Under the pieces are notes generated by a model. The model ran no database searches, was not told the origin of the DNA, and saw only the letters and a list, made by a program, of their open reading frames with translations. Position numbers and translations under genes: made by a program. A DNA stretch of 58,259 nt. Origin: Bartonella rattaustraliani AUST/NH4 (GTDB lineage Bacteria > Pseudomonadota > Alphaproteobacteria > Rhizobiales > Rhizobiaceae). This document shows, in pieces, positions 27,775 through 36,949 of this stretch (the first letter of the stretch is position 1; each line of letters begins with the position of its first letter). The stretch lies in contig NZ_CALW02000008.1 in NCBI RefSeq assembly GCF_000312565.1, positions 1-58,259 of the forward strand, written 5' to 3'.

Positions 27775-29400
27775 ATGAAATTGAAAAGAAAAATATGGAA
27801 AAGCAGCGGCTCTTTGATTTCTGTTTTTATGACACTGGGGATGTTTGTGCAACAAGCTTCCGCAAAGACACCTGCCGATACTCTCGTGATGGCTTGGAAT
27901 ATTGATGCGATTAATAGTTTTGATCCTGCACAACTTAATGACGTTTATGCAAGTGAAATTCTTGCTAATGTTTGTGATAATATGGTTGAGACTGCTACAG
28001 ATGATCCCGCTAAAATGGTGCCTTCTATGGCAAAGAGTTGGGACGTTTCAGGTGATGATAAGAGTACAGAGATTACTTTTCATTTGCACGATGGTTTGAA
28101 GTTTAATGATGGTCGTTCTGCTAATGCTCATGATCTTCTTTGGAGTATGAAGCGGATTGTTAAATTGAAGTTGGCCAATGCAGCAATCTTTAATGAATAT
28201 GGAATCACAGAGAAAAATGTTGATACGGCTCTTCAAGCACCAGATGCAAAGACGATAGTCATGAAGTTTGATAAGCCTTATCCAGCAGAGCTTATTCTTA
28301 ATAATATCGTTGCCAACCGTGCTACAGCTTTGCTCGATCGTAAGACAATTATGAAGCACGAAAAAGATGGTGATATGGGAAACCGGTATTTAGCGAGTCA
28401 CGCTGCCTGTGTCGGTCCTTATCAGTTGGTCAGTTGGCGTCCTGGAGAAGCTCTTTTGTTGCGTGCGAGCTCTCATTATTGGGGGACGGCGCCTAAGTTG
28501 AAGAAGATTTTAATTTGCCATGTCGCGGAACCTGGAACGCAGCGTTTATTGTTACAAAAGCATGATATTGATGTTGCGCGTAATTTGACGCCTGAGGATT
28601 TAAAAGATCTCCAAGCAACAACCGATATTAGAGTTGAAAAAGTTTTGGCACCATCCATGATGTATTGGGGCTTCAATACAACCAATCCTATTTTTTCCAG
28701 TGAAAAAGTGCGCTTGGCCATGCGTTATTTGATTGATTATCAAGGTCTTGGAAAAACTCTTCTCAAAGGGATTGGTGTTTCTCGTGCGAGCTTTATTCCT
28801 CTTGGTAATTTTGGTGCTTTGGGTGAAAAAGAGGGCCAGCCCTTTAAATTTGATCCTCAAAAAGCGAAGAAGCTTTTAACAGAAGCAGGTTATCCAAACG
28901 GTTTTGAAGCCAATTTTTTAATAGGAAACACTCCTTATGCCTTGGCAGTTGCTCAATCTATTCAAGATAGTGCTGCAAAAGTGAGTGTGCGGCTTAATAT
29001 TGAACGTTTGGCAGGTACGCAATTGTTTTCAAAAGTTTATGCGCGTAATTTTGATACGGCTTTTATAGGCTGGAACAATGATTCTGCTGATCCTCATACA
29101 ATGGCTTCACGTCTTGTTTTTAATCCTGATAATAGCTTTGAGGCTAAAAACACAGCTTATCCGAGTTGGTACCATGGATATTTTGATGCAAAAATGAATC
29201 AAAAAGTTGAAGATGCGTTGTTTGAAAAAGATCCACAAAAACGTGCGCAAATATACGCTGCTTTGCAAAGAGAACTCATGCAAAAAGGGCCTTATGCGTT
29301 TATCTTCCAGAAATATAGTACTGTCGCTATGACACCTGCTGTGAAAAAGTGGGTTTGGAATAGTGTTCCCCATATTTTTTATAGTGCAATTGAAAAATAA
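27775..29400 (+). CDS. Peptide/nickel-type ABC transporter substrate-binding protein, paralogue 1
   Basis: A periplasmic SBP of the SBP_bac_5 (DppA/OppA) family, 541 residues. A basic N-terminus and hydrophobic stretch ending QQASA-KT form a Sec signal peptide (cleavage about residue 30). The mature part has FDPAQLNDVYASEILANVCD, LHDGLKFNDGRSANAHDLLWS, CVGPYQLVSWRPGEALLL and a C-terminal KKWVWNSVPHIFYS. The ATG has AAAAGGAAAACTC upstream. It likely delivers peptides, or haem as some DppA-type proteins do, to the permease encoded downstream. Substrate specificity cannot be read from the sequence. Confidence 0.93.
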   Translation: MKLKRKIWKSSGSLISVFMTLGMFVQQASAKTPADTLVMAWNIDAINSFDPAQLNDVYASEILANVCDNMVETATDDPAKMVPSMAKSWDVSGDDKSTEITFHLHDGLKFNDGRSANAHDLLWSMKRIVKLKLANAAIFNEYGITEKNVDTALQAPDAKTIVMKFDKPYPAELILNNIVANRATALLDRKTIMKHEKDGDMGNRYLASHAACVGPYQLVSWRPGEALLLRASSHYWGTAPKLKKILICHVAEPGTQRLLLQKHDIDVARNLTPEDLKDLQATTDIRVEKVLAPSMMYWGFNTTNPIFSSEKVRLAMRYLIDYQGLGKTLLKGIGVSRASFIPLGNFGALGEKEGQPFKFDPQKAKKLLTEAGYPNGFEANFLIGNTPYALAVAQSIQDSAAKVSVRLNIERLAGTQLFSKVYARNFDTAFIGWNNDSADPHTMASRLVFNPDNSFEAKNTAYPSWYHGYFDAKMNQKVEDALFEKDPQKRAQIYAALQRELMQKGPYAFIFQKYSTVAMTPAVKKWVWNSVPHIFYSAIEK

Positions 29401-29784
29401 TGAGCTCGTTAAGTCTTGTAAAATGCAAAAAAGCATTATCATGACATAATGTGATAAGAAATATCCTCCCACACAGAATACTTTGAAAGAATTTAGAGTA
29501 TAAATTGTATGGGAGGATTTTTGCAGAACACGATTAAGAATGTCGGTTTATAAGAAATGTGATACTTGGATAAGTGTGGAAAAAGAGTTTTAGAGATATC
29601 GTTTTATTGATGGAGAAAATGCTACACGTTTTCGTTGGCGTTTTATGCTTGAGAGATTTGTTTTAGGAAGCCTTTTCTTACTTATGCCGTACTGTTTAAA
29701 CTGAAACAGAGAAACCAAAAATACTGTAATTTTAAAAGATACAATGAACTGCACTAGGGATAGAATGAAAGAGGAGAAAACTGA
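29401..29784. other. Spacer between the two intact SBP genes
   Basis: About 384 bp with no gene. A weak inverted repeat lies just after the first SBP stop. The sequence before 29785 contains GAGGAGAAAA, the ribosome binding site of the second SBP. Confidence 0.5.
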
Positions 29785-31416
29785 ATGTTAAGAAAAACTT
29801 TTATTTTGTTATACATAATTGTTTTTTTTAATAGCTCTATATTAGAAGCATTGGGTGCCACATCTAAAGATACTTTGGTGATAGCGTGGAATATTGATTC
29901 AATTAGCAGTTTTGATCCTGCGCAGTCAGTTGAGGTTGTCACAAGTGAGTTATTGACAAATATTTGCAGTGCATTGGTGCAATATGATAAGCGTGATCCC
30001 ACAAAAATTCGTCCTGCTATGGCACAATCTTGGGATGTTTTAGATGACGGCAGGAGAATCGTTTTTCATCTTCGTGATGATTTGAAGTTTGATGATGGAA
30101 GGAAGGCGACAGCGCAAGATCTTGCATGGTCAATGAAGCGAATTGTTAAATTAGGATTTGCTTATGCTCAGTCTTTGATAAGCTACGGATTTACTAAAGA
30201 TAATATTGAGACAAATATTCAGGCTCTTGATGATAAGACTTTACAATTGAAATTAGATAAACCTTATCCACTTCATCTTATACTGACTGTTATTGGGCAG
30301 TCTTATGCTTCTGCTTTACTTGATCGGAAAACGATTGAAGCAGAAAGTATTGGCGATGATATGGGCAATAAATATTTGGTGACGCATTCAGCTTGTGTTG
30401 GGCCTTATAAATTGGTAAGCTGGCTTTCCGGAGAAAAAGTTGTATTACAGGCGACCCAACATTATTGGGGGGATGTGCCTAAGATTAAGCATATTGTTGT
30501 ACAGCATGTTGCCGATTCAGCAAGTCAGAGACTTCTTTTGGAAAAAGGCGATGTCGATATAGCCCGTGATCTCTCTTCAGGGGATATTTTAGATATTGAG
30601 AAACAGGGAGAGAAAAAACAAAGATGGAAAAAACAAGGAGGGACAATCAGGATTGTCCGTGTTTTGCGACCGCAAACGGTTTATTTATCCGTGAATAATA
30701 GAAATACAATTTTTGCTAACGAAAAAGTAAGATTGGCGTTTCGTTATTTAATTGATTATGAGGGGCTTGGAAAAACTGTTCTAAAGGGGATAGCAATTCC
30801 ACGTGCAACCTATATGCCGTTGGGAATTCCTGGAGCTTTGGATGAAAAAGAAGGATTGCCGTTTAAGCTAGATTTAGAAAAGGCAAAGCAGTTGATCCGT
30901 GAAGCGGGTTATCCTGATGGTTTTAAAGCAAATATTTTAGTTGGGAGCCTTAATTATATGGCGTCTGTTGCGCAGTCTATTCAAGAGACTGCACGCAAAA
31001 TAGGGATTGAACTCACAATCGAAAGAATGGCACAGAACCAATTGTTAAGTCGCGTGCGTGGTGGAAATTATGATACTGCCATTATGGGATGGGGGAGTGC
31101 TGATCCTGATGGACATCCTGCTTCATTAAATCATGTTTTTAATCCTGATCCAACATTTACTAAAAAGCATGGTATGTATTTGGCTTGGCGTGCTGGTTAT
31201 TATGATGAAAATATCAATAAAATGGTGACCGATGCTTTATTTGAACGTGATCAAAACAAGCGTATTGCGCTGTATCGCACTTTACAGCATTATGTGCTTG
31301 AACATGGCCCTATGGTTTATTTGTTTCAAACATATTATACTCTTGGTATAGGACCTGCAGTAAAAAAATGGGTTTGGAATAGTTTTAGGCTTTACTACAA
31401 TGATGCAGAAAAATAA
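29785..31416 (+). CDS. Peptide/nickel-type ABC transporter substrate-binding protein, paralogue 2
   Basis: A second SBP_bac_5 protein, 543 residues, clearly related to paralogue 1 but divergent (for example FDPAQSVEVVTSELLTNICS and HYWGDVPKIKHIVVQHVAD). The signal peptide spans roughly residues 1-26, ending in EALGA. It has an insertion of basic residues near 272-285 (EKQGEKKQRWKKQ) not present in paralogue 1. The ATG follows GAGGAG. It lies 110 bp before the permease start with a stem-loop between, so it is probably the main SBP of the operon. Confidence 0.93.
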   Translation: MLRKTFILLYIIVFFNSSILEALGATSKDTLVIAWNIDSISSFDPAQSVEVVTSELLTNICSALVQYDKRDPTKIRPAMAQSWDVLDDGRRIVFHLRDDLKFDDGRKATAQDLAWSMKRIVKLGFAYAQSLISYGFTKDNIETNIQALDDKTLQLKLDKPYPLHLILTVIGQSYASALLDRKTIEAESIGDDMGNKYLVTHSACVGPYKLVSWLSGEKVVLQATQHYWGDVPKIKHIVVQHVADSASQRLLLEKGDVDIARDLSSGDILDIEKQGEKKQRWKKQGGTIRIVRVLRPQTVYLSVNNRNTIFANEKVRLAFRYLIDYEGLGKTVLKGIAIPRATYMPLGIPGALDEKEGLPFKLDLEKAKQLIREAGYPDGFKANILVGSLNYMASVAQSIQETARKIGIELTIERMAQNQLLSRVRGGNYDTAIMGWGSADPDGHPASLNHVFNPDPTFTKKHGMYLAWRAGYYDENINKMVTDALFERDQNKRIALYRTLQHYVLEHGPMVYLFQTYYTLGIGPAVKKWVWNSFRLYYNDAEK

Positions 31417-31420
31417 AAAC

Positions 31421-31455
31421 AAGCATGTTATAAATAAAAATTGTATAACGTGCTT
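31421..31455 (+). promoter_or_regulatory. Intercistronic stem-loop after SBP paralogue 2
   Basis: AAGCATGTTATA (31421-31432) pairs with TATAACGTGCTT (31444-31455), 12 bp with one U-G pair and an 11-nt loop. No U-run follows, so it is more likely a 3'-end stabiliser or partial barrier that keeps SBP message above permease message, a common arrangement in ABC importer operons. Confidence 0.6.
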
Positions 31456-31526
31456 GATTAGGTTTTCCTTTATTGTATAAGGAGGTTTTAGCTTTATGTT
31501 TTGTCGCTATGGAGGGGGATATACGA

Positions 31527-32600
31527 ATGGTTTCACCATCTTTAGTTGCTGAAGGAGCAGTATCACAAAAGCAGAAAAGATTGGTTGTCTGGGACTTTTT
31601 TTTCAAGGGATTGAAGCTGCTGATTTCAGTTTTTATCACGTTGCTTGGTTTGGTGACCATTACTTTTTTTATCGGTCATCTTCTTCCTTTGGATCCGGTT
31701 CTTGCTATTCTTGGTGATAATATCAGCCAGGAAGCTTATGATGCAATGTTTTATAAGTTGGGGCTTGATAGGCCGTTGATTGTTCAGTATTGGAGTTATC
31801 TTCAAAATGTCTTTTTGTTTAATTTTGGAGATGCTTTAACTTCTGGGCGTCCTGTTTTAGAAGATATTATGCGCGTGTTTCCTGCAACATTGGAACTTGC
31901 CACGGTTGCTATTGTCATTGGTACGTGTCTTGGTATTCCGTTTGGTGTTTTTGCAGCAATGTATCGCGATTCCTTTATTGACTATTTTGTCCGTACTTTT
32001 ACACTTTTGAGTTATTCTACTCCAACTTTTTGGCTTGGTTTAATGGCGTTGTTGATATTTTACGCTAAGCTTGGCTGGGTTGGTGGCCCAGGGCGTATTG
32101 ATTTTCTTTATGAATATTCTTTTGAACCTAGAACAGGTTTTTTTCTGTGGGATACCTTTCGTCAAGGTGCATGGGATGCTTTTGCGAATGTCTTTAGTCA
32201 TATTATTATGCCTGCTTTAATCCTGGCTTTTGGTGCTATGGCTTATATTAGCCGTATGACGCGTGGATTTATGATTGAACAGCTTAATCAGGAATATATC
32301 ACGACAGCGCGTGTGAAGGGATTGTCATTGGCACGAACGGTTTGGGGGCATGCTTTCCGTAATGCAGCTGTTCAGGTGATTACTGTTGTTGCGCTTTCTT
32401 ATGCTTCTCTCTTGGAAGGCGCTGTATTAACAGAGACTGTTTTTTCTTGGCCTGGCTTTGGGCATTATTTAACCAATGCTCTTTTGGCTGGAGATATGAA
32501 TGCAGTTGTTGGGTGTACTTTGTTCGTAGGGTTTTTCTTTGTCGCTATTAATTTGTTTTCCGACTTGCTTTATCGCATCTTTGATCCAAGGACATGTTGA
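31527..32600 (+). CDS. ABC transporter permease, DppB type
   Basis: An inner-membrane permease of 357 residues from the chosen start. It has an N-terminal span (about 27-48), the DppB-type periplasmic region with GLDRPLIVQYWSYLQN, and the EAA loop ITTARVKGLSLARTVWGHAFRNA that contacts the ATPases. The open frame begins at a TTG at 31473, but the ATG at 31527 has GGAGGGGG upstream. Curiously an AGGAGG at 31482 sits before a different-frame ATG (31496) that opens an 18-codon frame ending inside this gene, a possible leader peptide. It overlaps the next permease by 7 bp. Confidence 0.92.
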   Translation: MVSPSLVAEGAVSQKQKRLVVWDFFFKGLKLLISVFITLLGLVTITFFIGHLLPLDPVLAILGDNISQEAYDAMFYKLGLDRPLIVQYWSYLQNVFLFNFGDALTSGRPVLEDIMRVFPATLELATVAIVIGTCLGIPFGVFAAMYRDSFIDYFVRTFTLLSYSTPTFWLGLMALLIFYAKLGWVGGPGRIDFLYEYSFEPRTGFFLWDTFRQGAWDAFANVFSHIIMPALILAFGAMAYISRMTRGFMIEQLNQEYITTARVKGLSLARTVWGHAFRNAAVQVITVVALSYASLLEGAVLTETVFSWPGFGHYLTNALLAGDMNAVVGCTLFVGFFFVAINLFSDLLYRIFDPRTC

Positions 32601-33535
32601 ATATGACAACAGTAAATCATCATAATAAATCGCAATCGTCATTTTCTTTGGGGAGTTGGCTCAGTGAATCCGTTCCACGGTCAATGCTTCAAGCAAATGT
32701 ACAAAGAATTTATCATGCATCAATGAAATTTTCTCGTAATCTTTCCGCTGTATTTGGTTTGGTGATTATTTTAATTATTATCTTCTGTGCGATTTTTGCT
32801 CCTTGGATTGCTACACATAATTTTGTTAGTAATGACCTTGCGCATCGCTTACACCCACCATCTATGTTGCATTATTTTGGGACAGATGAATTAGGGCGTG
32901 ATATTTTTAGTCGTCTTGTTTTTGGGGCGCGTATTACTCTTTATGTTGTTTTTCTTACAACAATTATTGTGGGGCCAATCGGGCTAATCATTGGGACTGT
33001 CTCTGGCTATATAGGGGGATGGGTTGATACTGTTCTCATGCGCATTGTTGATGTTTTTCTTGCTTTTCCAGCTCTGATTTTAGCGCTTGCTTTTTCAGCC
33101 GCGTTGGGACCAGGCATTGAAAATGCATCTATTGCAATTTCTATTGCTGCATGGCCTCCAATCGCGCGTTTAGCACGTGCTGAAACTTTGACTTTAAGAT
33201 CATCTGACTATGTTTCTGCAGTTCGTTTGCAAGGGGCCTTGGCTTGGCGCATTATTTTGTTTCATGTTGCACCAATGTGTATTCCTTCAGTGGTGGTCCG
33301 GTTGACGTTAAATATGTCTGGAATTATTTTGACTGCTGCGGGTCTTGGTTTTTTAGGGTTAGGGGCTCAACTCCCGAGTCCTGAATGGGGGGCAATGCTT
33401 TCGACAGGTCGTGAATTTATGATGACAAATTGGTGGTTGGCGGTGATACCAGGGTGTGCAATATTGTTTGCAAGCCTTGCCTTCAACCTTGTCGGTGATG
33501 GACTTCGTGATATATTGGATCCACGTAATGGGTAA
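32594..33535 (+). CDS. ABC transporter permease, DppC type
   Basis: The second permease subunit, 313 residues. The N-terminal cytoplasmic stretch is followed by a span (about 50-74), the conserved HYFGTDELGRDIFSRLVFGAR motif at about residues 94-114 that is diagnostic of DppC/OppC, the EAA loop YVSAVRLQGALAWRIILFHVA, and GLGFLGLGAQLPSPEWGAML. It starts inside the end of the DppB-like gene and its stop overlaps the first ATPase by 8 bp, indicating tight translational coupling. Confidence 0.94.
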   Translation: MLNMTTVNHHNKSQSSFSLGSWLSESVPRSMLQANVQRIYHASMKFSRNLSAVFGLVIILIIIFCAIFAPWIATHNFVSNDLAHRLHPPSMLHYFGTDELGRDIFSRLVFGARITLYVVFLTTIIVGPIGLIIGTVSGYIGGWVDTVLMRIVDVFLAFPALILALAFSAALGPGIENASIAISIAAWPPIARLARAETLTLRSSDYVSAVRLQGALAWRIILFHVAPMCIPSVVVRLTLNMSGIILTAAGLGFLGLGAQLPSPEWGAMLSTGREFMMTNWWLAVIPGCAILFASLAFNLVGDGLRDILDPRNG

Positions 33536-34403
33536 AAAATTATTAGAGATAGAAGATTTACGTGTTTCTTTTCCTACAATGCGCGGCATTTCAGAAGTTG
33601 TGCGCGGTGTGAGCTTTTCTGTGGAAAAAGGAAAGATTGGGATTGTTGGTGAATCGGGATCAGGAAAGTCAATGACTGGGCGCGCCATACTCAAATTGAG
33701 TCCAAGAGCAGCAATTGTGAAAGCTCAAAAAATGTGTTTTGATGGTGTTGATTTATTGACTGCAAGTGAATCTCAAATGCGGACTATTCGGGGGAAGCGT
33801 ATTTCCATGATTCTGCAGGACCCAAAATATTCTCTTAATCCGTTAATGCGGATTGGGACGCAGATTATGGAAGCTTACCGGATTCATTATCGTGTTTCAA
33901 AAGTTGAAGCGCATGAAAAAACAATTTCTATGTTAGAATCTGTTCATATTCGCGATCCTGAACATGTAATGCGATTATTTCCTCATGAAATATCAGGTGG
34001 TATGGGGCAACGCGTGATGATCGCTATGATGCTTATTCCTAAACCTGATCTCATTATTGCTGATGAGCCAACATCTGCGCTTGATATTACAGTAAGGCGT
34101 CAGGTTTTATCGGTGTTGGATGAGCTGGTGACAAAGTCTGGAACAGGGCTTATTTTTATTAGTCATGATTTAAATATGATTGCTGATTTTTGTGATCGTG
34201 TTTTGGTTATGTATGCAGGCCGTGTGTTAGAAGAATTGCCTGCCTGTGATTTATCTCGCGCATGTCATCCTTATACGAAAGCTTTGATCGCTAGTTTGCC
34301 ACGGCTTAATAACCCAGTTGATGTTTTGTCCGTTCCTGAGCGCGATCCTGATTGGTTATATAATCCTACGATTGTTAATGGTGTTGAAGGGGGTGCTCCA
34401 TGA
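33528..34403 (+). CDS. ABC transporter ATPase, DppD type
   Basis: A cytoplasmic ATPase subunit of 291 residues starting MGKKLLEIEDLRVSF. It shows Walker A GESGSGKS, a Q-loop in SMILQDPKYSLNP, the signature ISGGMGQRVMIAMM, Walker B DLIIADEPTSALD and the switch His in FISHDLNM, then the C-terminal oligopeptide-transporter region with HPYTKALIASLPRL. The family norm ends nearer 320-330 residues with a cysteine-rich tail; here the C-terminus is short and lacks the CxxRC cysteines seen in many DppD proteins. The signature has SGGMGQR rather than SGGMRQR. The longer open frame from 33456 is not used. Confidence 0.92.
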   Translation: MGKKLLEIEDLRVSFPTMRGISEVVRGVSFSVEKGKIGIVGESGSGKSMTGRAILKLSPRAAIVKAQKMCFDGVDLLTASESQMRTIRGKRISMILQDPKYSLNPLMRIGTQIMEAYRIHYRVSKVEAHEKTISMLESVHIRDPEHVMRLFPHEISGGMGQRVMIAMMLIPKPDLIIADEPTSALDITVRRQVLSVLDELVTKSGTGLIFISHDLNMIADFCDRVLVMYAGRVLEELPACDLSRACHPYTKALIASLPRLNNPVDVLSVPERDPDWLYNPTIVNGVEGGAP

Positions 34404-35185
34404 GTAATTGTGAGAATATAATTGATGTTTCTGATTTATCTGTAACCTTTGGGCATCGTCACAAGGCTGTGACGGTTGTTAAAAGTGTCAATTTTCATAT
34501 TAAGCGTGGTGAAGCTTATGGTCTGATTGGTGAATCAGGATGTGGAAAATCAACTGTTCTGAATACGTTAGTTGGACTTGTTTCAGATTGTAGTGGGTGC
34601 TTTGTTTTTGATGGGGAAGAAATTACAAAAAAAAGAGATAAGAATTTTCTCTCTCGGATTCAACTGGTTTTTCAAGATCCTTATGCTTCACTTCATCCAA
34701 GAAAAATGGTTCATACTGTTTTGATGGAACCTCTGAAAATCCATAAAATGGATAATCAAAAGGAACGGGTTCATGAGGCTCTCAATTCTGTTGGTTTAGA
34801 TTCTTCATTTCTTTATCGTTATCCGCATGAGTTATCTGGAGGGCAACGTCAGCGTATTGCTCTTGCACGTGCTTTGATTATAGAGCCAGAAGTTTTGTTG
34901 CTTGATGAGCCTACATCTGCATTGGATGTATCAGTACAGGCGGAAATTCTAAATTTATTACAATCGTTACGAGAAGAAAAAAAGCTCACTTATTTGATGG
35001 TATCCCACGATCTTGCTGTTGTTGCGCACATTTGTGAACGTGTAGGAATTATGCATAAAGGGGTTATTCTTGAAGAGTTAAGCAATGATGATTTGCGCAG
35101 TTTACATGCGGAAAATGATTATACAAAAATGTTTTTTGAAGCAAGTATTGAACCTATTGTGTATAGAGAAGAAAGAGTACGATAA
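34400..35185 (+). CDS. ABC transporter ATPase, DppF type
   Basis: The second ATPase, 261 residues, with Walker A GESGCGKST, Q-loop VFQDPYASLHPRK, signature LSGGQRQRIALARAL, Walker B VLLLDEPTSALD and switch MVSHDLAVV. It starts with an ATGA overlap of the DppD-like stop. It is shorter than many DppF proteins (about 330 residues), lacking most of the C-terminal oligopeptide domain. It closes the importer operon: SBP2, two permeases, two ATPases. Confidence 0.93.
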   Translation: MSNCENIIDVSDLSVTFGHRHKAVTVVKSVNFHIKRGEAYGLIGESGCGKSTVLNTLVGLVSDCSGCFVFDGEEITKKRDKNFLSRIQLVFQDPYASLHPRKMVHTVLMEPLKIHKMDNQKERVHEALNSVGLDSSFLYRYPHELSGGQRQRIALARALIIEPEVLLLDEPTSALDVSVQAEILNLLQSLREEKKLTYLMVSHDLAVVAHICERVGIMHKGVILEELSNDDLRSLHAENDYTKMFFEASIEPIVYREERVR

Positions 35186-35442
35186 ACTTTAATAATAGAA
35201 GAAAGAGTCAATTTTCTGAGAGAAGCTTTCGCTGTCATACTTTTATCTTATTCGGTATATTACGTACTGAGATACGTAAAGGCTTTAGGTGTGCGTGCTT
35301 TTTTGTTTTAAGAGCGGAAAAGATGTCGGAGAGCGTTCTTTTCATCATTGCATCCTTCGGTTAGTGAATCGAACTGTTAAAGCTTTTTTCTATTACAGTG
35401 TAAATATCTGCAGTTATGACGGAATAAGTGTCTAAGTAGTGA

Positions 35443-35697
35443 GCAACATATTGATTCATAATGATTATTTGTCATTACTCACTTTGAAGCATAACCCCGA
35501 ATATCCGTAAGCTTCTTTCATTTCAAACCATTTTATGTTGCGTCAATTTTTTTCATTTGTTTATACGCCATAAGCGGGATTGGCATGAGGGGAAAATTAT
35601 AGAGGAAAAGAGAAAAATATCTCTCATGAACCGCCTTAGTGCAAGGGCTCTCACAATATTATGTGTTCGTCAATATAATGATGGTGCTGGCGTGTGA
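35443..35697 (+). mobile_element. Integrase scar D
   Basis: The conserved block TTGATTCATAATGATTATTT, CCCGAATATCCGTAAGCTTC, GCGTCAATTTTTTTCATTTG and GAGGAAAAGAG is followed by a decayed integrase start (MNRLSARALTILC..., then QYNDGAGV and a stop). The remainder of the integrase is missing. Confidence 0.75.
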
Positions 35698-35859
35698 GTT
35701 TGTATTTTCGTTTTTGAGTACAGTTAAATGCTTTCCGATCATTTTTGTTTTTTGCATGAATGACTTTATCTCTTTTTTTAGATACTTCTCTTTTTCTCCA
35801 GAAAATACAAGGTTATTATTTGTTATCTAAAATGGATGTTAAGAGTGAGAATTGTTTTG

Positions 35860-36080
35860 CTTTTGTGAAGAAAAACTATAAATAAATATTTTTTAAATGA
35901 GATATTATTATTTATTAAAAATAAATTATTATCCAATAAATACATTTTTATAAATAAATATAGATTTACATATAATGTAATTATAAATTTTTCAAAAAAT
36001 ATACTGCATTTAAGTTAACTATTATTGTAATATATTAAAATATATAATTTAGTATAATTATTATTACGAATAGTTTTGCT
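35860..36080. other. Extremely AT-rich stretch
   Basis: About 220 bp consisting almost only of A and T with runs such as AATATATTAAAATATATAAT, far more AT-rich than neighbouring spacers. No gene. It could be a site bound by nucleoid proteins or simply neutral decay. Confidence 0.6.
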
Positions 36081-36697
36081 TATAAAAGATAAGAATTATT
36101 TTTAAATCAGCTTTATTTTTTATGATAGAAGATAAAAAATGAAGGAGATACTGAAAAAATAAAAACCAAGTCATAGAGAGTAATGTTTTTGTATGAGATT
36201 ATCTATATGCAAGAGAGAAAAGTGTGTTCTGTCGTTTTAGAAACAGCAAGGCATGAAACTTATTTTAAGGATATTTATGAAAAAGTTTCAAAGAGCTTTT
36301 AAAAGAGTTGTGAAAATTTTTTGAGAGTTTCTTAAAAACTCTGCGAAAAAATAAATTGGTATAAGTGTCAAATGACATAAAACTCATTGTCAAGATCCTG
36401 CGAATCATAAGTTGCGCTATACACATATTATTTGACAGTAAGCTTTGCACTTCGTGGGAAAAAACAGAATTTGCTGGGAATGGGAGTCATTTGTTGCTTT
36501 TATGTATGTTTTTGACCATTTAAGGCATTGTTTTGCAAAGAGCGCTTTGACATTTAAAGTCACAAAAAATGAGAAAAGTGCATTTCAGTGAACAAAAGAG
36601 AAAAGTTGCTTAAGAATTTTTTATAAACAAAAAACAGTGTCCAATAAGGCACACAAAATCACAAAACTTCTTAAGAAACGCCGTGAAAATAAAACGG

Positions 36698-36771
36698 TAG
36701 CGAAGGAGGGATTTGAACCCCCGACACAAGGATTATGATTCCTCTGCTCTAACCTACTGAGCTACTTCGCC
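36698..36771 (-). tRNA. tRNA-Met, elongator (anticodon CAT)
   Basis: The reverse strand reads GGCGAAGTAGCTCAGTAGG and folds fully: acceptor GGCGAAG/CTTCGCT, anticodon arm GAGGA-ATCATAA-TCCTT with anticodon CAT, and T arm GGGGGTTCAAATCCCTC. CCA is not encoded. The GGAATCATAATCC anticodon arm and GTGTCGGGGG resemble the elongator tRNA-Met of related bacteria rather than the lysidine-modified tRNA-Ile2, though both share CAT. Confidence 0.93.
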
Positions 36772-36949
36772 AAAACAAAATCAAAGATCATTTTTGCGAT
36801 CCATCACATCTCCTGCGGATATAAGAGGTAGAATAGTGAGATGTCAAGTATCGTTTTTAAGCTTTTCTCTTGTCATTCTATTTCATCCTCGATATGAAGT
36901 GAATTGAAAGTATATTTTTTTGTATAAATAAGCAGGATAAAGCATAAAA

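Larger units (their letters stand above)
35186..36697. other. 1.5-kb gene-free region between the importer operon and tRNA-Met
   Basis: It contains a small perfect inverted repeat (TTACGTA 35260-35266 / TACGTAA 35273-35279), integrase scar D, and an extremely AT-rich stretch at about 35860-36080. No gene is supported. It lies on the 3' side of tRNA-Met, consistent with a decayed integrated element. Confidence 0.55.
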
